Shown here piece after piece: positions 29,707 to 39,065 of a stretch of 64,000 bases of DNA. The position numbers and the translations under genes were made by a program. Position 1 is the stretch's first letter. The number at the start of each line of letters is the position of its first letter. The stretch spans positions 496,001 to 560,000 of the forward strand of contig CAWBOV010000002.1 of NCBI GenBank assembly GCA_963790525.1, written 5' to 3'. A model generated the notes under the pieces. That model was not told the origin of the DNA. It searched no databases and worked only from the letters and a program-made list of their open reading frames with translations. Source of the stretch: CAWBOV01 sp963790525. Lineage in GTDB: Bacteria; Actinomycetota; Actinomycetes; Mycobacteriales; Jatrophihabitantaceae.

Positions 29707-30024
29707 CAGCCCGAAGCGGACGTCCTGGTCGTCGACACACTCGGCCCAGCGCCCGAAACCCGGGGAGTCGTTGATCTCGCTCGTCACCTGACCGCCGAGC
29801 TCGGTGACCAGGGCGAGCGAGGCGTCGAGGTCCTCGACGGAGAAGAAGACCTCGAACGTCGCCGCCGGATCGCCGCTGTGGATGCCGATGTGCAGGCTCG
29901 GTGTCTCCACCTGCCCGTTGCCCTCGGTTCCCGAGGCCTGCCACCCGAGCAGCCGCCCGTAGAAGGCGCGCGCGGCATCGGCGTCCTCGACACCCAGTTC
30001 GATGTAGCTCGGCTCCCCGGTCAT
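29692..30024 (-). CDS. VOC family protein (glyoxalase/bleomycin-resistance fold)
   Basis: A 110-aa single-domain protein: YIELGVEDADAARAFYGRLLGW at the start, LHIGIHSGDPAATFEVFFSV, LALVTELGGQV and the end WAECVDDQDVRFGLRQPA, all typical of the VOC beta-alpha-beta-beta-beta fold. The metal or substrate cannot be deduced. It is convergent with pckG. Its stop codon lies inside a three-unit tandem repeat. Confidence 0.85.
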   Translation of the reverse strand: MTGEPSYIELGVEDADAARAFYGRLLGWQASGTEGNGQVETPSLHIGIHSGDPAATFEVFFSVEDLDASLALVTELGGQVTSEINDSPGFGRWAECVDDQDVRFGLRQPA

Positions 30025-30111
30025 GCGCTCTCCTCTGCCGCTCGCGTCCCGGGACTGCGGCTCACGTCCCGGGACCAGGCTAGATCCTGACCTGGCGCGA
30101 CGTCCGCTGTC

Positions 30112-31233
30112 TCAGGTGGGCATCTCGCGGATCATCGAGCGCCACGCCAGGCTGAGCCGGTCGGCGCGCACGTGCGCCTCGCGCTGCGGTTCGAGGTGGA
30201 CGTAGCGGTGCGGGAAGGACTCCAGCAGCGCCAGGTCACGGGCCAGGTCCGCGGCGTCGGCGTCGGTCGTCCCCGGGGCGGTGCCGGTGCCGCCGTCGTC
30301 GCGCGCGAGCAGCTGGAAGACCCGCGTGCTGCCGTCGTACTCGGGCTGGCAGGCGAACAGGCGGGCGATCGTCGCGCCGTGAGCGGGCAGCGTCAGGCGG
30401 GTGTACAGGGCGTAGGCGGCGTAACACTGCGTCAGCAGGTGCGTCAGCCCCGAGTCCTCGGTGACCGGGCCGTGGCAGGTGGCGGCGACCATCCAGCCGG
30501 AGCGGACGATCCCGTCGTCGTCGCCGAACGCGCCCGGGGCGTGGTGGATGAAGGGCCGGTGCGTGGAGTCCAGCAGGTTGTCGACCAGTTGGGCGGCGCT
30601 GGCGCGGGTGCGGATGACGCCTGCGCTGCTGCAGGTGAACCCGGCCTCGCCCCACTCCGGGAACTCGGGCACCGGCGCCAACGGCTCCGACGGCGCCAGC
30701 CAGACCAGGCCGTACCGCTCGGTGATGGCGGCGGCGGGCGTCAGGGTCGCCCGCCGGCTGATGCGCTCACCCCGGGTCAGCGCCGGGATCGCCTGGCAGA
30801 CGCCGTCCCCTCCGAAGCGCCAGCCGTGATAGGCGCATTCCAGCTGGCCGTCGAAGGTCCGGCCCACCGACAGGGGCGCGAGCCGGTGCGGGCAGACGTC
30901 GCGGAAGGCCGTCAGCTCCGTCCGTCCGGACGCGCCCCGCAACCGCGCCAGGACCCAGGGCTCGCCGAACAGCCAGACCTGGACGGGTGCGTCGCCGATC
31001 TCCGCGGCGGCCGCGACGACGTGCCAGGCCCGGTGCATGCGGGCGGCCCCGTTGTCGAGGACGGCGCTCGGATCACCGCGCCAGAGCACCTCCGGCGCGG
31101 ACTGCGGCGCGGGCTGCGAGGTGGTCTGCGACGCGGAGTCGGTGACCGTCTCGGGACGGCGTGGTGCCCGCGCCGCCAGGCCGTGGCTGCCGGGCGCGCC
31201 CCCGCGCCGTCGAAGACCCTTGCCGGCTGCCAT
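30112..31233 (-). CDS. Rieske [2Fe-2S] non-heme iron oxygenase, alpha-type subunit
   Basis: A 373-aa oxygenase. The Rieske cluster is CPHRLAPLSVGRTF with CAYHGWRFGGDGVCQ (C-x-H...C-x2-H). The mononuclear iron site has Asp and two His in DNLLDSTHRPFIHH. The C-terminal domain resembles 3-ketosteroid 9-alpha-hydroxylase and vanillate-type oxygenases, which act with a separate reductase; none is adjacent. The start at 31233 gives a low-complexity Arg/Ser-rich N-terminus of ~45 residues. An imperfect palindrome lies 58 bp upstream. Substrate unknown. Confidence 0.87.
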   Translation of the reverse strand: MAAGKGLRRRGGAPGSHGLAARAPRRPETVTDSASQTTSQPAPQSAPEVLWRGDPSAVLDNGAARMHRAWHVVAAAAEIGDAPVQVWLFGEPWVLARLRGASGRTELTAFRDVCPHRLAPLSVGRTFDGQLECAYHGWRFGGDGVCQAIPALTRGERISRRATLTPAAAITERYGLVWLAPSEPLAPVPEFPEWGEAGFTCSSAGVIRTRASAAQLVDNLLDSTHRPFIHHAPGAFGDDDGIVRSGWMVAATCHGPVTEDSGLTHLLTQCYAAYALYTRLTLPAHGATIARLFACQPEYDGSTRVFQLLARDDGGTGTAPGTTDADAADLARDLALLESFPHRYVHLEPQREAHVRADRLSLAWRSMIREMPT

Positions 31234-31290
31234 AGGTGTCGACGGTAAGAGCGCTGCGTCATCGCCGCGTATCCGCCGTATGCCAACCGT

Positions 31291-31306
31291 GTATCGCGCG
31301 CAATAC
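31291..31306. promoter_or_regulatory. Imperfect 16-bp palindrome upstream of the Rieske gene
   Basis: gtatcgcgcgcaatac is a 16-bp palindrome with one mismatched pair, 58 bp upstream of the Rieske oxygenase start and outside coding sequence. It could be an operator for a dimeric regulator; no regulator gene is adjacent. Confidence 0.4.
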
Positions 31307-31394
31307 ATGTCAGAGATTTCCCCGGAAGACGCCCTGGCCCGGGCCACTCCCGATCCGCCCGCGCCCGCGACCGGCCCGGCCCCGGGCGGCCGGC

Positions 31395-33053
31395 TCAGGC
31401 GTCGAGGGCCGCGGACACGATCGCGCGCGCCTCGTCCTGGATCTGCGCCAGGTGCTCGAGGCCGCGGAAGGACTCCGCGTACAACTTGTAGACGTCCTCG
31501 GTCCCGGACGGTCGGGCGGCGAACCAGCCCGACTCCGTGGTGACCTTGAGCCCGCCGATCGCCGCTCCGTTGCCCGGGGCCGCGGTGAGCCGCGCCGTGA
31601 TCGGCTCACCGGCCAGGGTCGTCGCGGTCACCTGTGCCGGGGACAGCTTGCCGAGGACGGCCTTCTGTTCCCGGGTCGCCGGCGAGTCGATGCGCGCGTA
31701 GGCCGGCGCGCCGAAACGGTCGGTCAGGTCGCGGTAGTGCTCGCTCGGCGAGCGCCCGGTCACGGCGGTGATCTCCGAGGCGAGCAGGCACAGGATGATC
31801 CCGTCCTTGTCGGTCGTCCAGACCGATCCGTCCCGCTGCAGGAAGGACGCACCGGCGCTCTCCTCGCCGCCGAAGCCGACGGACCCGTCGAGCAGCCCCG
31901 GGACGAACCACTTGAACCCGACCGGCACCTCCAGCAGCGTCCGGCCCAGATCGGCGGCCACCCGGTCGATCATCGACGAGCTGACGAGCGTCTTGCCGAT
32001 CGCGGCGCCCGTGGGCCACCCGGCCCGGTTGCCGAACAGGTACTGGATCGCCACCGCGAGGTAGTGGTTCGGGTTCATCAGGCCGCCGTCCGGGGTCACG
32101 ATCCCGTGCCGGTCGGCGTCGGTGTCGTTGCCCGTGGCGATGTCGAAATCGCCCTGCTTGCTGATCAGCGAAGCCATGGCCGACGGCGACGAGCAGTCCA
32201 TGCGGATCTTGCCGTCCCAGTCCAGCGTCATGAACCGGAAGGTCGGATCCGTGGTGGGGTTGACGACGGTCAGGTCCAGGCCGTACCGCTCGCCGATCTC
32301 GCCCCAGTACGCCACGCTGGCGCCGCCGAGCGGGTCGGCGCCGATCCGGACCCCGCCGCTGCGGATGGCGTCGAGGTCCACGACGCCGGGCAGGGCGCTC
32401 ACGTAGGCGTCGAGGAAGTCGAATTTCCGGATCGTGTCCGACTGCCGCGCCTGGGCGTAGGTGATCCGGCGTACGCCGCTCATCTCGGCGGCGAGGTACT
32501 CGTTCGCGCGGTCCTGGATCCAGCTGGTGATGTCGGTGCCGGCCGGTCCTCCGTCGGGCGGGTTGTACTTGAAACCCCCGTCCTGGGGCGGGTTGTGCGA
32601 GGGCGTGACGACCACGCCGTCGGCCTGTGCCCCGGTCGCGCCGGCCGCCGACGTGGAGGAGTTGAAGGCCAGGATGGCGCGCGAGACCGCCGGGGTCGGG
32701 GTGTAGCCGTCGCGGGAGTCCACCATCGTCAGCACGCCGTTCGCGGCGAACACCTCCAGCGCCGAGACGGTGGCGGGCTCGCTGAGGGCGTGGGAGTCGG
32801 CGCCGAGGAAGAGCGGGCCGCTGATGCCGTTGGCCTGGCGGTAGTCGCAGATCGCCTGGCTGGTCGCGACGATGTGGTCCTCGTTGAACGCGACGTTCAG
32901 GGAGGACCCACGGTGCCCCGAGGTGCCGAAGGCCACCCGCTGATCCGGGAGCGCGGGATCGGGATGTTCGCTGTAGTACGCGGTGATCAGGCGGGGGACG
33001 TCGACGAGATCGGCGGGGAGCGGGAGGAGGCCGGCGCGGGCGGGATCTGGCAT
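31395..33053 (-). CDS. pgm: Phosphoglucomutase, alpha-D-glucose specific
   Basis: A 552-aa phosphoglucomutase that interconverts glucose 1- and 6-phosphate. FGTSGHRGSSLNVAFNEDH near the N-terminus and VVTPSHNPPQDGGFKYNPP contain the phosphoserine (TPSHNP) loop; the metal loop with D-x-D-x-D is NDTDADRHGIV, and GGEESAGASFL is the sugar-binding block. Near the end RPSGTEDVYKLYAES binds phosphate. Full length without indels. It is divergent from xylA (131 bp between starts) and links glucose to glycogen/trehalose metabolism. Confidence 0.95.
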   Translation of the reverse strand: MPDPARAGLLPLPADLVDVPRLITAYYSEHPDPALPDQRVAFGTSGHRGSSLNVAFNEDHIVATSQAICDYRQANGISGPLFLGADSHALSEPATVSALEVFAANGVLTMVDSRDGYTPTPAVSRAILAFNSSTSAAGATGAQADGVVVTPSHNPPQDGGFKYNPPDGGPAGTDITSWIQDRANEYLAAEMSGVRRITYAQARQSDTIRKFDFLDAYVSALPGVVDLDAIRSGGVRIGADPLGGASVAYWGEIGERYGLDLTVVNPTTDPTFRFMTLDWDGKIRMDCSSPSAMASLISKQGDFDIATGNDTDADRHGIVTPDGGLMNPNHYLAVAIQYLFGNRAGWPTGAAIGKTLVSSSMIDRVAADLGRTLLEVPVGFKWFVPGLLDGSVGFGGEESAGASFLQRDGSVWTTDKDGIILCLLASEITAVTGRSPSEHYRDLTDRFGAPAYARIDSPATREQKAVLGKLSPAQVTATTLAGEPITARLTAAPGNGAAIGGLKVTTESGWFAARPSGTEDVYKLYAESFRGLEHLAQIQDEARAIVSAALDA

Positions 33054-33138
33054 GGACGTGATCCTTGCACTTCCCCCGGATCCCGCCAGAGACGCCGGTC
33101 GCAGCGAGCTTGCCAGGGCGCCGGTCGGAGAATATGTT

Positions 33139-33149
33139 TATTGCCAATA
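33139..33149. promoter_or_regulatory. Palindrome in the xylA promoter
   Basis: tattgccaata (5-bp arms around one base) lies in an AT-rich island 36 bp upstream of the xylA start. It may bind a xylose-responsive (ROK-type) repressor; no such gene is in the window. Confidence 0.45.
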
Positions 33150-33184
33150 CAAATCGAGCGCGTTACCTGCCGAGGAGCCTGACC

Positions 33185-34375
33185 ATGAGCGACGCATTCA
33201 CCCCCACCAAGGCAGATCGCTTCAGCTTCGGGCTGTGGACCGTCGGCTGGACCGCGCGCGACCCGTTCGGTGACGCGACCCGTCCGCCCATCGACCCGGT
33301 CGAGTCCGTGCACCGCCTCGACGAGCTCGGCGCGTACGGCGTGACCTTCCACGACGACGACCTGATCCCGTTCGGGTCCTCCGACTCCGAGCGCGAGAAG
33401 ATCATCGCCCGGTTCAAGGACGCGCTGGCCGAGACCGGCATGGTCGTCCCGATGATGACGACCAACCTGTTCACGCACCCGGTGTTCAAGGAGGGCGGTT
33501 TCACCGCCAACGACCGCGACGTCCGCCGGTTCGCGCTCCGCAAGGTCGCCCGCAACCTGGACCTCGCCGCCGAGCTGGGCGCGGAGACCTACGTCTTCTG
33601 GGGCGGCCGCGAGGGCTCCGAGGTGGACTCGGCCAAGGACATCGGCGCCGCTCTGGACCGCTACCGCGAGGGCATCGACACGCTGGCCGCCTACGTCAAG
33701 GAGCAGGGCTACGGCATCCGCTTCGCCATCGAGCCCAAGCCCAACGAGCCCCGTGGCGACATCCTGCTGCCGACCCTCGGGCATGCGCTGGCCTTCATCG
33801 CCTCGCTCGAGCACGGCGACATCGTCGGCGTGAACCCCGAGGTCGGGCACGAGCAGATGGCCGGGCTCAACTACGCCCACGGCATCGCGCAGGCACTCTG
33901 GGCGGGCAAGCTCTTCCACATCGACCTGAACGGCCAGCGCGGGATCAAGTTCGACCAGGACCTGATCTTCGGACACGGCGACCTGATCAACGCGTTCTCG
34001 CTCGTGGACCTGCTCGAGCACGGCGTCGACGGCGGCCCGTCCTATCACGGCCCGCGCCACTTCGACTACAAGCCGCTGCGGACCGAGTCGATCGAGGGCG
34101 TCTGGGGTTCGGCGCTGGCGAACATGCGCACCTACCTCATCCTGCGCGAGCGGGCCCGGGCCTTCCGCGCCGACCCCGAGGTGATCGAGGCGCTGGCCGC
34201 GGCCCAGGTCGGCGAGCTGTCCACGCCGACCCTCGGCACGGGGGAGTCCCTGGCCGACCTGGTCGCCGACCGGAGCGCCTACGAGGACTTCGACGCCGAG
34301 ACCGCCGGTGCCCGCAACGTCGGGGCCGTGCGGCTCGCGCAACTGACGCTCGAGCACATCCTCGGGGCACGTTAG
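33185..34375 (+). CDS. xylA: Xylose isomerase
   Basis: A 396-aa xylose isomerase (D-xylose to D-xylulose) of the short actinobacterial type. Features are FGLWTVGWTARDPFG, VTFHDDDLIPFG with the catalytic His, YVFWGGREGSE, the metal-ligand block IEPKPNEPRGDI, VGVNPEVGHEQMAGLNYAHG and FHIDLNGQRGIKFDQDL. The ATG at 33185 follows a gaggag ribosome site. Xylulokinase follows 10 bp downstream, an operon. No xylose transporter gene is nearby. Confidence 0.96.
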   Translation: MSDAFTPTKADRFSFGLWTVGWTARDPFGDATRPPIDPVESVHRLDELGAYGVTFHDDDLIPFGSSDSEREKIIARFKDALAETGMVVPMMTTNLFTHPVFKEGGFTANDRDVRRFALRKVARNLDLAAELGAETYVFWGGREGSEVDSAKDIGAALDRYREGIDTLAAYVKEQGYGIRFAIEPKPNEPRGDILLPTLGHALAFIASLEHGDIVGVNPEVGHEQMAGLNYAHGIAQALWAGKLFHIDLNGQRGIKFDQDLIFGHGDLINAFSLVDLLEHGVDGGPSYHGPRHFDYKPLRTESIEGVWGSALANMRTYLILRERARAFRADPEVIEALAAAQVGELSTPTLGTGESLADLVADRSAYEDFDAETAGARNVGAVRLAQLTLEHILGAR

Positions 34376-34385
34376 TTTCCTCGGT

Positions 34386-35792
34386 ATGACACTCGTCGCG
34401 GGGATCGACAGCTCGACCCAGTCCTGCAAGGTCGTCATCCGTGACGCGGACAGCGGCGCGCTGGTCCGCTCGGGCCGGGCGTCGCACCCCGACGGCACCG
34501 AGATCGATCCCGCGCTGTGGTGGGACGCGCTGCAGGTGGCGATCGCCGACGCCGGCGGGCTGAGCGATGTGGCCGCCGTGGCCGTCGGCGGGCAGCAGCA
34601 CGGCATGGTCTGCCTGGACGACTCCGGCGCCGTCGTCCGGCGGGCCCTGTTGTGGAACGACACCCGGTCCGCGGCCGCGGCCGAGGACCTGACGCGCGAG
34701 CTCGGCGGCGCGCAGGCCTGGGCCGACGCGGTCGGTTCGGTTCCCGTCGCGTCCCTGACGGTGACCAAGCTGCGCTGGCTGGCCGAGCACGAGCCGGCCC
34801 ACGCCGCCCGCACCGCTGCCGTCTGCCTGCCCCACGACTGGCTCACCTGGCGGCTGGCCACCGAGGGGCGGATGAGCGACCTCGGCGCCCTGCGCACCGA
34901 CCGCGGCGACGCCTCGGGCACCGGCTATTACTCCGCGCCCGACAACGCCTACCGGTCGGATCTGCTGAAGCTGGCCTTCGGCGCCACGCCGTCGCTACCC
35001 GTCGTCCTCGGACCCGCCGCCTCGGCCGGGGTCGGCGCCACGGGCGCGGTGCTCGGCGCGGGAACCGGCGACAACATGGCCGCCGCCCTCGGTGTGGGCG
35101 CCGAGCCGGGGGACGTGGTCGTGTCGCTGGGCACCTCCGGGGTCGTGTCGGCCGTCAGCGCCACACCGACGTCGGACGCGAGCGGTGCCGTCGCGGGGTT
35201 CGCCTCCGCGACGGGCGACTACCTGCCGCTGGTGTGCACCCTCAACGCCGCCCGGGTGCTCGACGCGGCGGCGCTGCTGCTCGGCGTCGACCACGCCGAG
35301 CTCTCCCGCCTGGCGCTCTCGGCCCCGTCCGGAGCCGGCGGGCTCGTGCTCGTGCCCTACTTCGAGGGTGAGCGCACGCCCAACCGCCCGGACGCGACCG
35401 GCGCCCTGCACGGCCTGACGCTGGCCACGTCCACGCCGGCCCACCTGGCCCGGGCGGCGGTCGAGGGACTGCTGTGCGGGCTCGCCGACGGCCTCGACGC
35501 GCTGATCGCGAACGGGGTGCAGGTCCGGCGCGTCATCCTGGTCGGTGGGGGCGCCAGGTCCGAGGCCGTGCGCCGGATCGCGCCCGCGGTGCTCGGCTGC
35601 CCTGTGATCGTCCCCGCCCCGGGGGAGTACGTCGCCGACGGTGCCGCCCGGCAGGCCGCCTGGGCTCTGTCCGGCGCGACGTCGGCGCCGCAGTGGCCCG
35701 TCGCCGGCAGTGTGACCGTCGAGGCCGACCCCGCACCCGCCGTGCGTGCCCGCTACGGCGAGGTCCGCGACCTCACCGCCACCCAGCTGTAG
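34386..35792 (+). CDS. xylB: Xylulokinase
   Basis: A 468-aa FGGY kinase that phosphorylates D-xylulose. The N-terminal ATPase block is LVAGIDSSTQSCKVVI; VGGQQHGMVCLD, LWNDTRS, the catalytic region MSDLGALRTDRGDASGTGYY and the second-domain motif RRVILVGGGARSEAVRRIAP follow. Length is slightly under the family average. It completes the xylA-xylB pair. Confidence 0.94.
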   Translation: MTLVAGIDSSTQSCKVVIRDADSGALVRSGRASHPDGTEIDPALWWDALQVAIADAGGLSDVAAVAVGGQQHGMVCLDDSGAVVRRALLWNDTRSAAAAEDLTRELGGAQAWADAVGSVPVASLTVTKLRWLAEHEPAHAARTAAVCLPHDWLTWRLATEGRMSDLGALRTDRGDASGTGYYSAPDNAYRSDLLKLAFGATPSLPVVLGPAASAGVGATGAVLGAGTGDNMAAALGVGAEPGDVVVSLGTSGVVSAVSATPTSDASGAVAGFASATGDYLPLVCTLNAARVLDAAALLLGVDHAELSRLALSAPSGAGGLVLVPYFEGERTPNRPDATGALHGLTLATSTPAHLARAAVEGLLCGLADGLDALIANGVQVRRVILVGGGARSEAVRRIAPAVLGCPVIVPAPGEYVADGAARQAAWALSGATSAPQWPVAGSVTVEADPAPAVRARYGEVRDLTATQL

Positions 35793-35821
35793 GCACTTCA
35801 CCGGTGCTCTGCGGGAGCTGT

Positions 35822-35850
35822 GGAACCTTTCCGGTGCCCGCGGTGGTCTA
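35822..35850 (+). promoter_or_regulatory. ECF-type promoter ahead of the sigma-factor gene
   Basis: GGAACC (35822-35827), 17 bp, then GGTCTA (35845-35850): close to the GGAAC / CGTCTA pattern of ECF sigma promoters and 32 bp before the sigma gene start. This suggests autoregulation. Confidence 0.6.
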
Positions 35851-35881
35851 GTGGAGTGACTGCCCGGGAAAGGCTCTCCGC

Positions 35882-36409
35882 ATGGACGCGAGTGGCGCGA
35901 TCGATGAGGTGACGGCGGCTGATGCCGACTTCACCACATTCGTCCGTGCCACCAGCACGTCCCTGCACCGCACCGCCTACCTGCTGACCGGCAGCCGGGA
36001 AGCAGCTCAGGATGCCGTCCAGACCGCGCTCACCAAGATCTATCTCGCGTGGAACCGCCGCGACACCTGGGACAGCCCGGAGGCCTATGCCCGCCGGTCC
36101 GTCGTCAACGTCGTCCTGTCGGCCAGGCGCCGCAGGTGGTTCGGCGAGCAGCCCCGCGGCGAGCAGCTCGAGTCGCTGATGTCGGCCACCACCGACGCCA
36201 CCAGCTCGATCGCCGAGCGGGACGCGCTGCGCCGGGCGCTGCAGGCGCTGCCCGCCCGGCAACGCACCGCGGTGGTCCTGCGCCACTACGTGGACCTGTC
36301 CGAGGCCGAGACCGCGGCGGCCATGGACTGCCCGGTCGGCACTGTGAAGAGCCTGACCGCGCGAGCCCTGAAAACCCTCCGCGTGCAGGTCGAGGAGGCA
36401 GTCGCATGA
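35882..36409 (+). CDS. ECF sigma factor, SigE family (TIGR02983-like)
   Basis: A 175-aa sigma-70 family factor. Region 2 is FTTFVRATSTSLHRTAYLLTG and TKIYLAWNRRDTWDSPEAYA; region 4 is LRRALQALPARQRTAVVLRHY and LSEAETAAAMDCPVGTVKSL. The family is common in actinomycetes and usually paired with a membrane protein encoded next. The next gene overlaps by ATGA. An ECF-like promoter upstream indicates self-activation. Confidence 0.92.
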   Translation: MDASGAIDEVTAADADFTTFVRATSTSLHRTAYLLTGSREAAQDAVQTALTKIYLAWNRRDTWDSPEAYARRSVVNVVLSARRRRWFGEQPRGEQLESLMSATTDATSSIAERDALRRALQALPARQRTAVVLRHYVDLSEAETAAAMDCPVGTVKSLTARALKTLRVQVEEAVA

Positions 36410-37146
36410 ACGACACCGAGCTCCGGGCGCGGCTGCGCGAGGCCGCCGAGGACGGTGACCCGTGGGCGGACCCGATGCCGGAGATTCTGCGCCGGGCCCG
36501 TCAGGAACGAGCAGCCGTCACCCGGTTGCCGCTGCACCGGCGCATCCCCGGTGCGATCGTGGGGATCGCCGCAGTCCTCGTGGTGCTGGTCGGGGTGGGG
36601 TTCCTGATCAAGGCGGCGGGGACCCAGGACGTCAAGAGCAGCAGCGGCACCTCCGCTCAGGGTGCGGCGGACAGCGCCGGCGGTGCCGCGTCCTCGCTCA
36701 CCCCCAGGGGCGAGTGCGCGGTGATTCCGTCCGCCTCGAAGGTGCCCCCCGCCACCGTCACCCTCACCGCTCCTGCCCGGTTCACCCCCGACGGAACGGT
36801 GTCGCTGCACCTGGTCATCGCCACGCCGCGGATCCAGTCCGAGATCGCCGGCGTGCAGAAGATCCGCGTCTTCGCGCTGTCCGGCGGCCGGGTGGTGGGC
36901 GAGCTCGCCGAGGTCACGTTCTCCACGACCCCCACGACGAGCACGACGCCGTTCGGCATCGGCCTGGAGGTCACGGGCAGCTTCCGCGCCGGCGCGGCCT
37001 CGGCGTCGTGCGGGGCGCCGGTCGGCACATCGGCGTTGCCCGCGGGGACCTACCAGCTGCAGGCACTCGTCACCTACGGCACCGACGTCACGCCCGCCCG
37101 GACCGGCACCCTGCTCAGCTCCCCGGTGACGGTGACCGTCGGCTGA
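36406..37146 (+). CDS. Single-pass membrane protein, partner of the ECF sigma factor
   Basis: A 246-aa protein overlapping the sigma gene by 4 bp. It has a cytoplasmic N-terminus of ~55 residues (LRARLREAAEDGDPWADPM), a membrane segment (IPGAIVGIAAVLVVLVGVGF) and an extracytoplasmic beta-rich domain with two cysteines (GECAVIP, SASCGAP). Position and topology suggest an anti-sigma or sensor role, although the cytoplasmic part lacks a clear zinc-type HxxxCxxC motif. I do not recognise the outer domain. Confidence 0.75.
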   Translation: MNDTELRARLREAAEDGDPWADPMPEILRRARQERAAVTRLPLHRRIPGAIVGIAAVLVVLVGVGFLIKAAGTQDVKSSSGTSAQGAADSAGGAASSLTPRGECAVIPSASKVPPATVTLTAPARFTPDGTVSLHLVIATPRIQSEIAGVQKIRVFALSGGRVVGELAEVTFSTTPTTSTTPFGIGLEVTGSFRAGAASASCGAPVGTSALPAGTYQLQALVTYGTDVTPARTGTLLSSPVTVTVG

Positions 37147-37254
37147 TCCGGCCCGCCCGGCCCGTTCCCTCCCCAGCTCCATCTCGACCGACCCGATCCA
37201 TCCCGATCACTCCGAAGAGCCCATCGAGCCAGACCCGACCGAGGGAGTTCCGCC

Positions 37255-38206
37255 ATGCCCGGATTCAGCCTGTCCCACCGAGCGCGCGCCGTCGCAGCGA
37301 TGACCGTGATGGCCGTGGCGCTCGTGCCCTGCGTGGCGGCGTGCAGCAGCGGATCGAAGGCGTCCAGCGGTGCGTCCGAGGCGGTCGGTGCGGCGCACGG
37401 GGCGGCCGGCGCCAAGCTGGCACCGGACACGGCCGGTGTGCCCGCGCCGGGCGTCCGGGTCCGGCGCGTCCGGATCCGGCGCGTCCGCGTCGGCCGTCTC
37501 ACTGCTGCAGCGCGACGTGGTCCGCACCGGGACGATGAGCGTGACGGTCGCCGACGTCGACCGGGCCGCGTCCGCCGCCTCGGCGCTCGCCGTCGCCGCC
37601 GGGGGGCGCGTCGACGGCGACAATCGCGACACCTCGGCCGAGGCCCGCAGCGCCGAGCTGGTCCTGCGCGTCCCGCCCGCGCGCCTCGACGCGGTCATCT
37701 CCCAGATCGACGCGCTGGGCAAGGAGACCAGCCGGTCGGTCAAGGCCGACGACGTGACCGCCTCGAAGGCCGACATCGATGCCCGCACGACAGCGCTGAG
37801 CGCCAGCGTCTCGCGCATCCTGCAGTTCATGCGCAAGGCGTCCGACGCCCGCGACCTGATCTCGCTGGAGTCGGAGCTGACGACGCGGCAGGCGCAGCTG
37901 GACTCCCTGCAGGCCCAGCAGCGAGCCCTGGGCGACGAGATCAGCCTGGCGACGTTGACGGTGGACCTCTCCGTGAAGCCCGCGCCGGAGATCGTGGCCC
38001 GGCACTCCTCCGGCCCGTCCGGCTTCGGCACCGCACTCGCCGGTGGCTGGCACGGGCTGGTGGTGAGCGTGCGGTGGGTGCTCGCGGGCGTGGGCTACGG
38101 CCTGCCGATCGCGGTCATCGTGTCGGTGCTGGCGACCGCGGCGCTGCTGATCTGGCGCCGTCGCGAGCAGGGCGCTCCGCCGGTGAGCCCGCCGGTCACC
38201 GAGTAG
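37255..38206 (+). pseudogene. DUF4349 lipoprotein with a +1 frameshift in a repeat
   Basis: The first frame encodes a signal peptide with lipobox VAAC (residue ~26) and a linker to about residue 65. The second frame carries the DUF4349 domain: LLQRDVVRTGTMSVTVADVD, NRDTSAEARSAELVLRVPPARL, a coiled-coil stretch ESELTTRQAQLDSLQAQQR, a C-terminal membrane segment and RRREQ. One extra base within a short repeated GSGAS-coding stretch (about 37440-37500) separates them; 952 nt is 317 codons plus one base. The position in a repeat makes slippage or misassembly likely. It may sense or stabilise the envelope together with the sigma-factor pair. Confidence 0.75.
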
Positions 38207-38208
38207 CG

Positions 38209-38961
38209 CTACTGGATCCGGCCCACGTTCCAGTACCCCTTGAGGGTGACCTGGGGACCGACGAGCCCGCGCTCGTGCAGGAGCGGCCGCAGCGCGACCA
38301 CCGCGCGGCTCTCGCCGAGCAGGAACGCCTGACCGGCGCCTGGCGGCAGCTCGACCGCGGCCAGCGCGTCGGCCAGGAGCCGGTGCCCGCCCGGTGCCAC
38401 CGCCCCGCGATGGACCCAGTGGACGTCCCCGGGCAGCTCCAGCTCGTCCTCGGCTCCGTCCACCTCGACCACCGCGACGGTGCGCGCGCCCGCGGGCAGG
38501 GCGGCCGACAGCTCGGCGAACGCGGGCAGCGCCGACTCGTCCCCCAGGAACAGGTGCCAGTCGGCGCGGGTGACGGCCATCTTCCCCCGTGGCCCGACGA
38601 CCGTGACGCGCGTCCCCGCGACGGCCTCGGCGAACCACCGGGCTCCCGGCCCGTGCCCGTGCAGGATCGCGTCGAGGTCCACGGTCCCGGCATCCCGGTC
38701 GACGTTGCGGAGGGTGTAGCGCGGGCGGACGGGGCGGTCGTGGGCGTCGGTCAGCATGAGCCCGACGTCCTGGGCCGGGAGGAGGGGCAGCGTCGTCAAC
38801 GTGGGGGCGTGGACGGTGACGCGGCGCATCTTCGGGGTCAGCTCGCGCACGCCGACGACGGTGACCTCGTGCTGGCCCGATCGCGCGGGTGACGGGGTTC
38901 GCTCGTCGGTTCCGTCGCCGGGCGCCTGCGCCTGGGTCGACGGCGGGGTGGGGATGGTCAC
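38209..38961 (-). CDS. Siderophore-interacting protein (FAD-dependent ferric reductase type)
   Basis: A 250-aa SIP-family flavoprotein with GTG start at 38961. RVTVHAPTLTTLPL begins the FAD barrel; RPRYTLRNVDRDAGTVDLD holds the flavin-binding R-x-Y-T; GPGARWFAEAVAGTRVTVVGPRG is the conserved middle; the NAD(P)H part has WHLFLGDESALPAFAEL and AFLLGESRAVVALR. The enzymes reduce ferric siderophores in the cytoplasm. No siderophore transport genes are adjacent. It is divergent from ohr, with 104 bp between. Confidence 0.88.
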   Translation of the reverse strand: MTIPTPPSTQAQAPGDGTDERTPSPARSGQHEVTVVGVRELTPKMRRVTVHAPTLTTLPLLPAQDVGLMLTDAHDRPVRPRYTLRNVDRDAGTVDLDAILHGHGPGARWFAEAVAGTRVTVVGPRGKMAVTRADWHLFLGDESALPAFAELSAALPAGARTVAVVEVDGAEDELELPGDVHWVHRGAVAPGGHRLLADALAAVELPPGAGQAFLLGESRAVVALRPLLHERGLVGPQVTLKGYWNVGRIQ

Positions 38962-39065
38962 GGTGGTCCAGCATGCCGCACGGAATGCCGGCGCCGCACA
39001 CGCCGTTGCCCCCACAGGAGTTCGTGGGGCCCGTCCGGGTCCCGCCCATCGTCGAAGGAGCGTCA

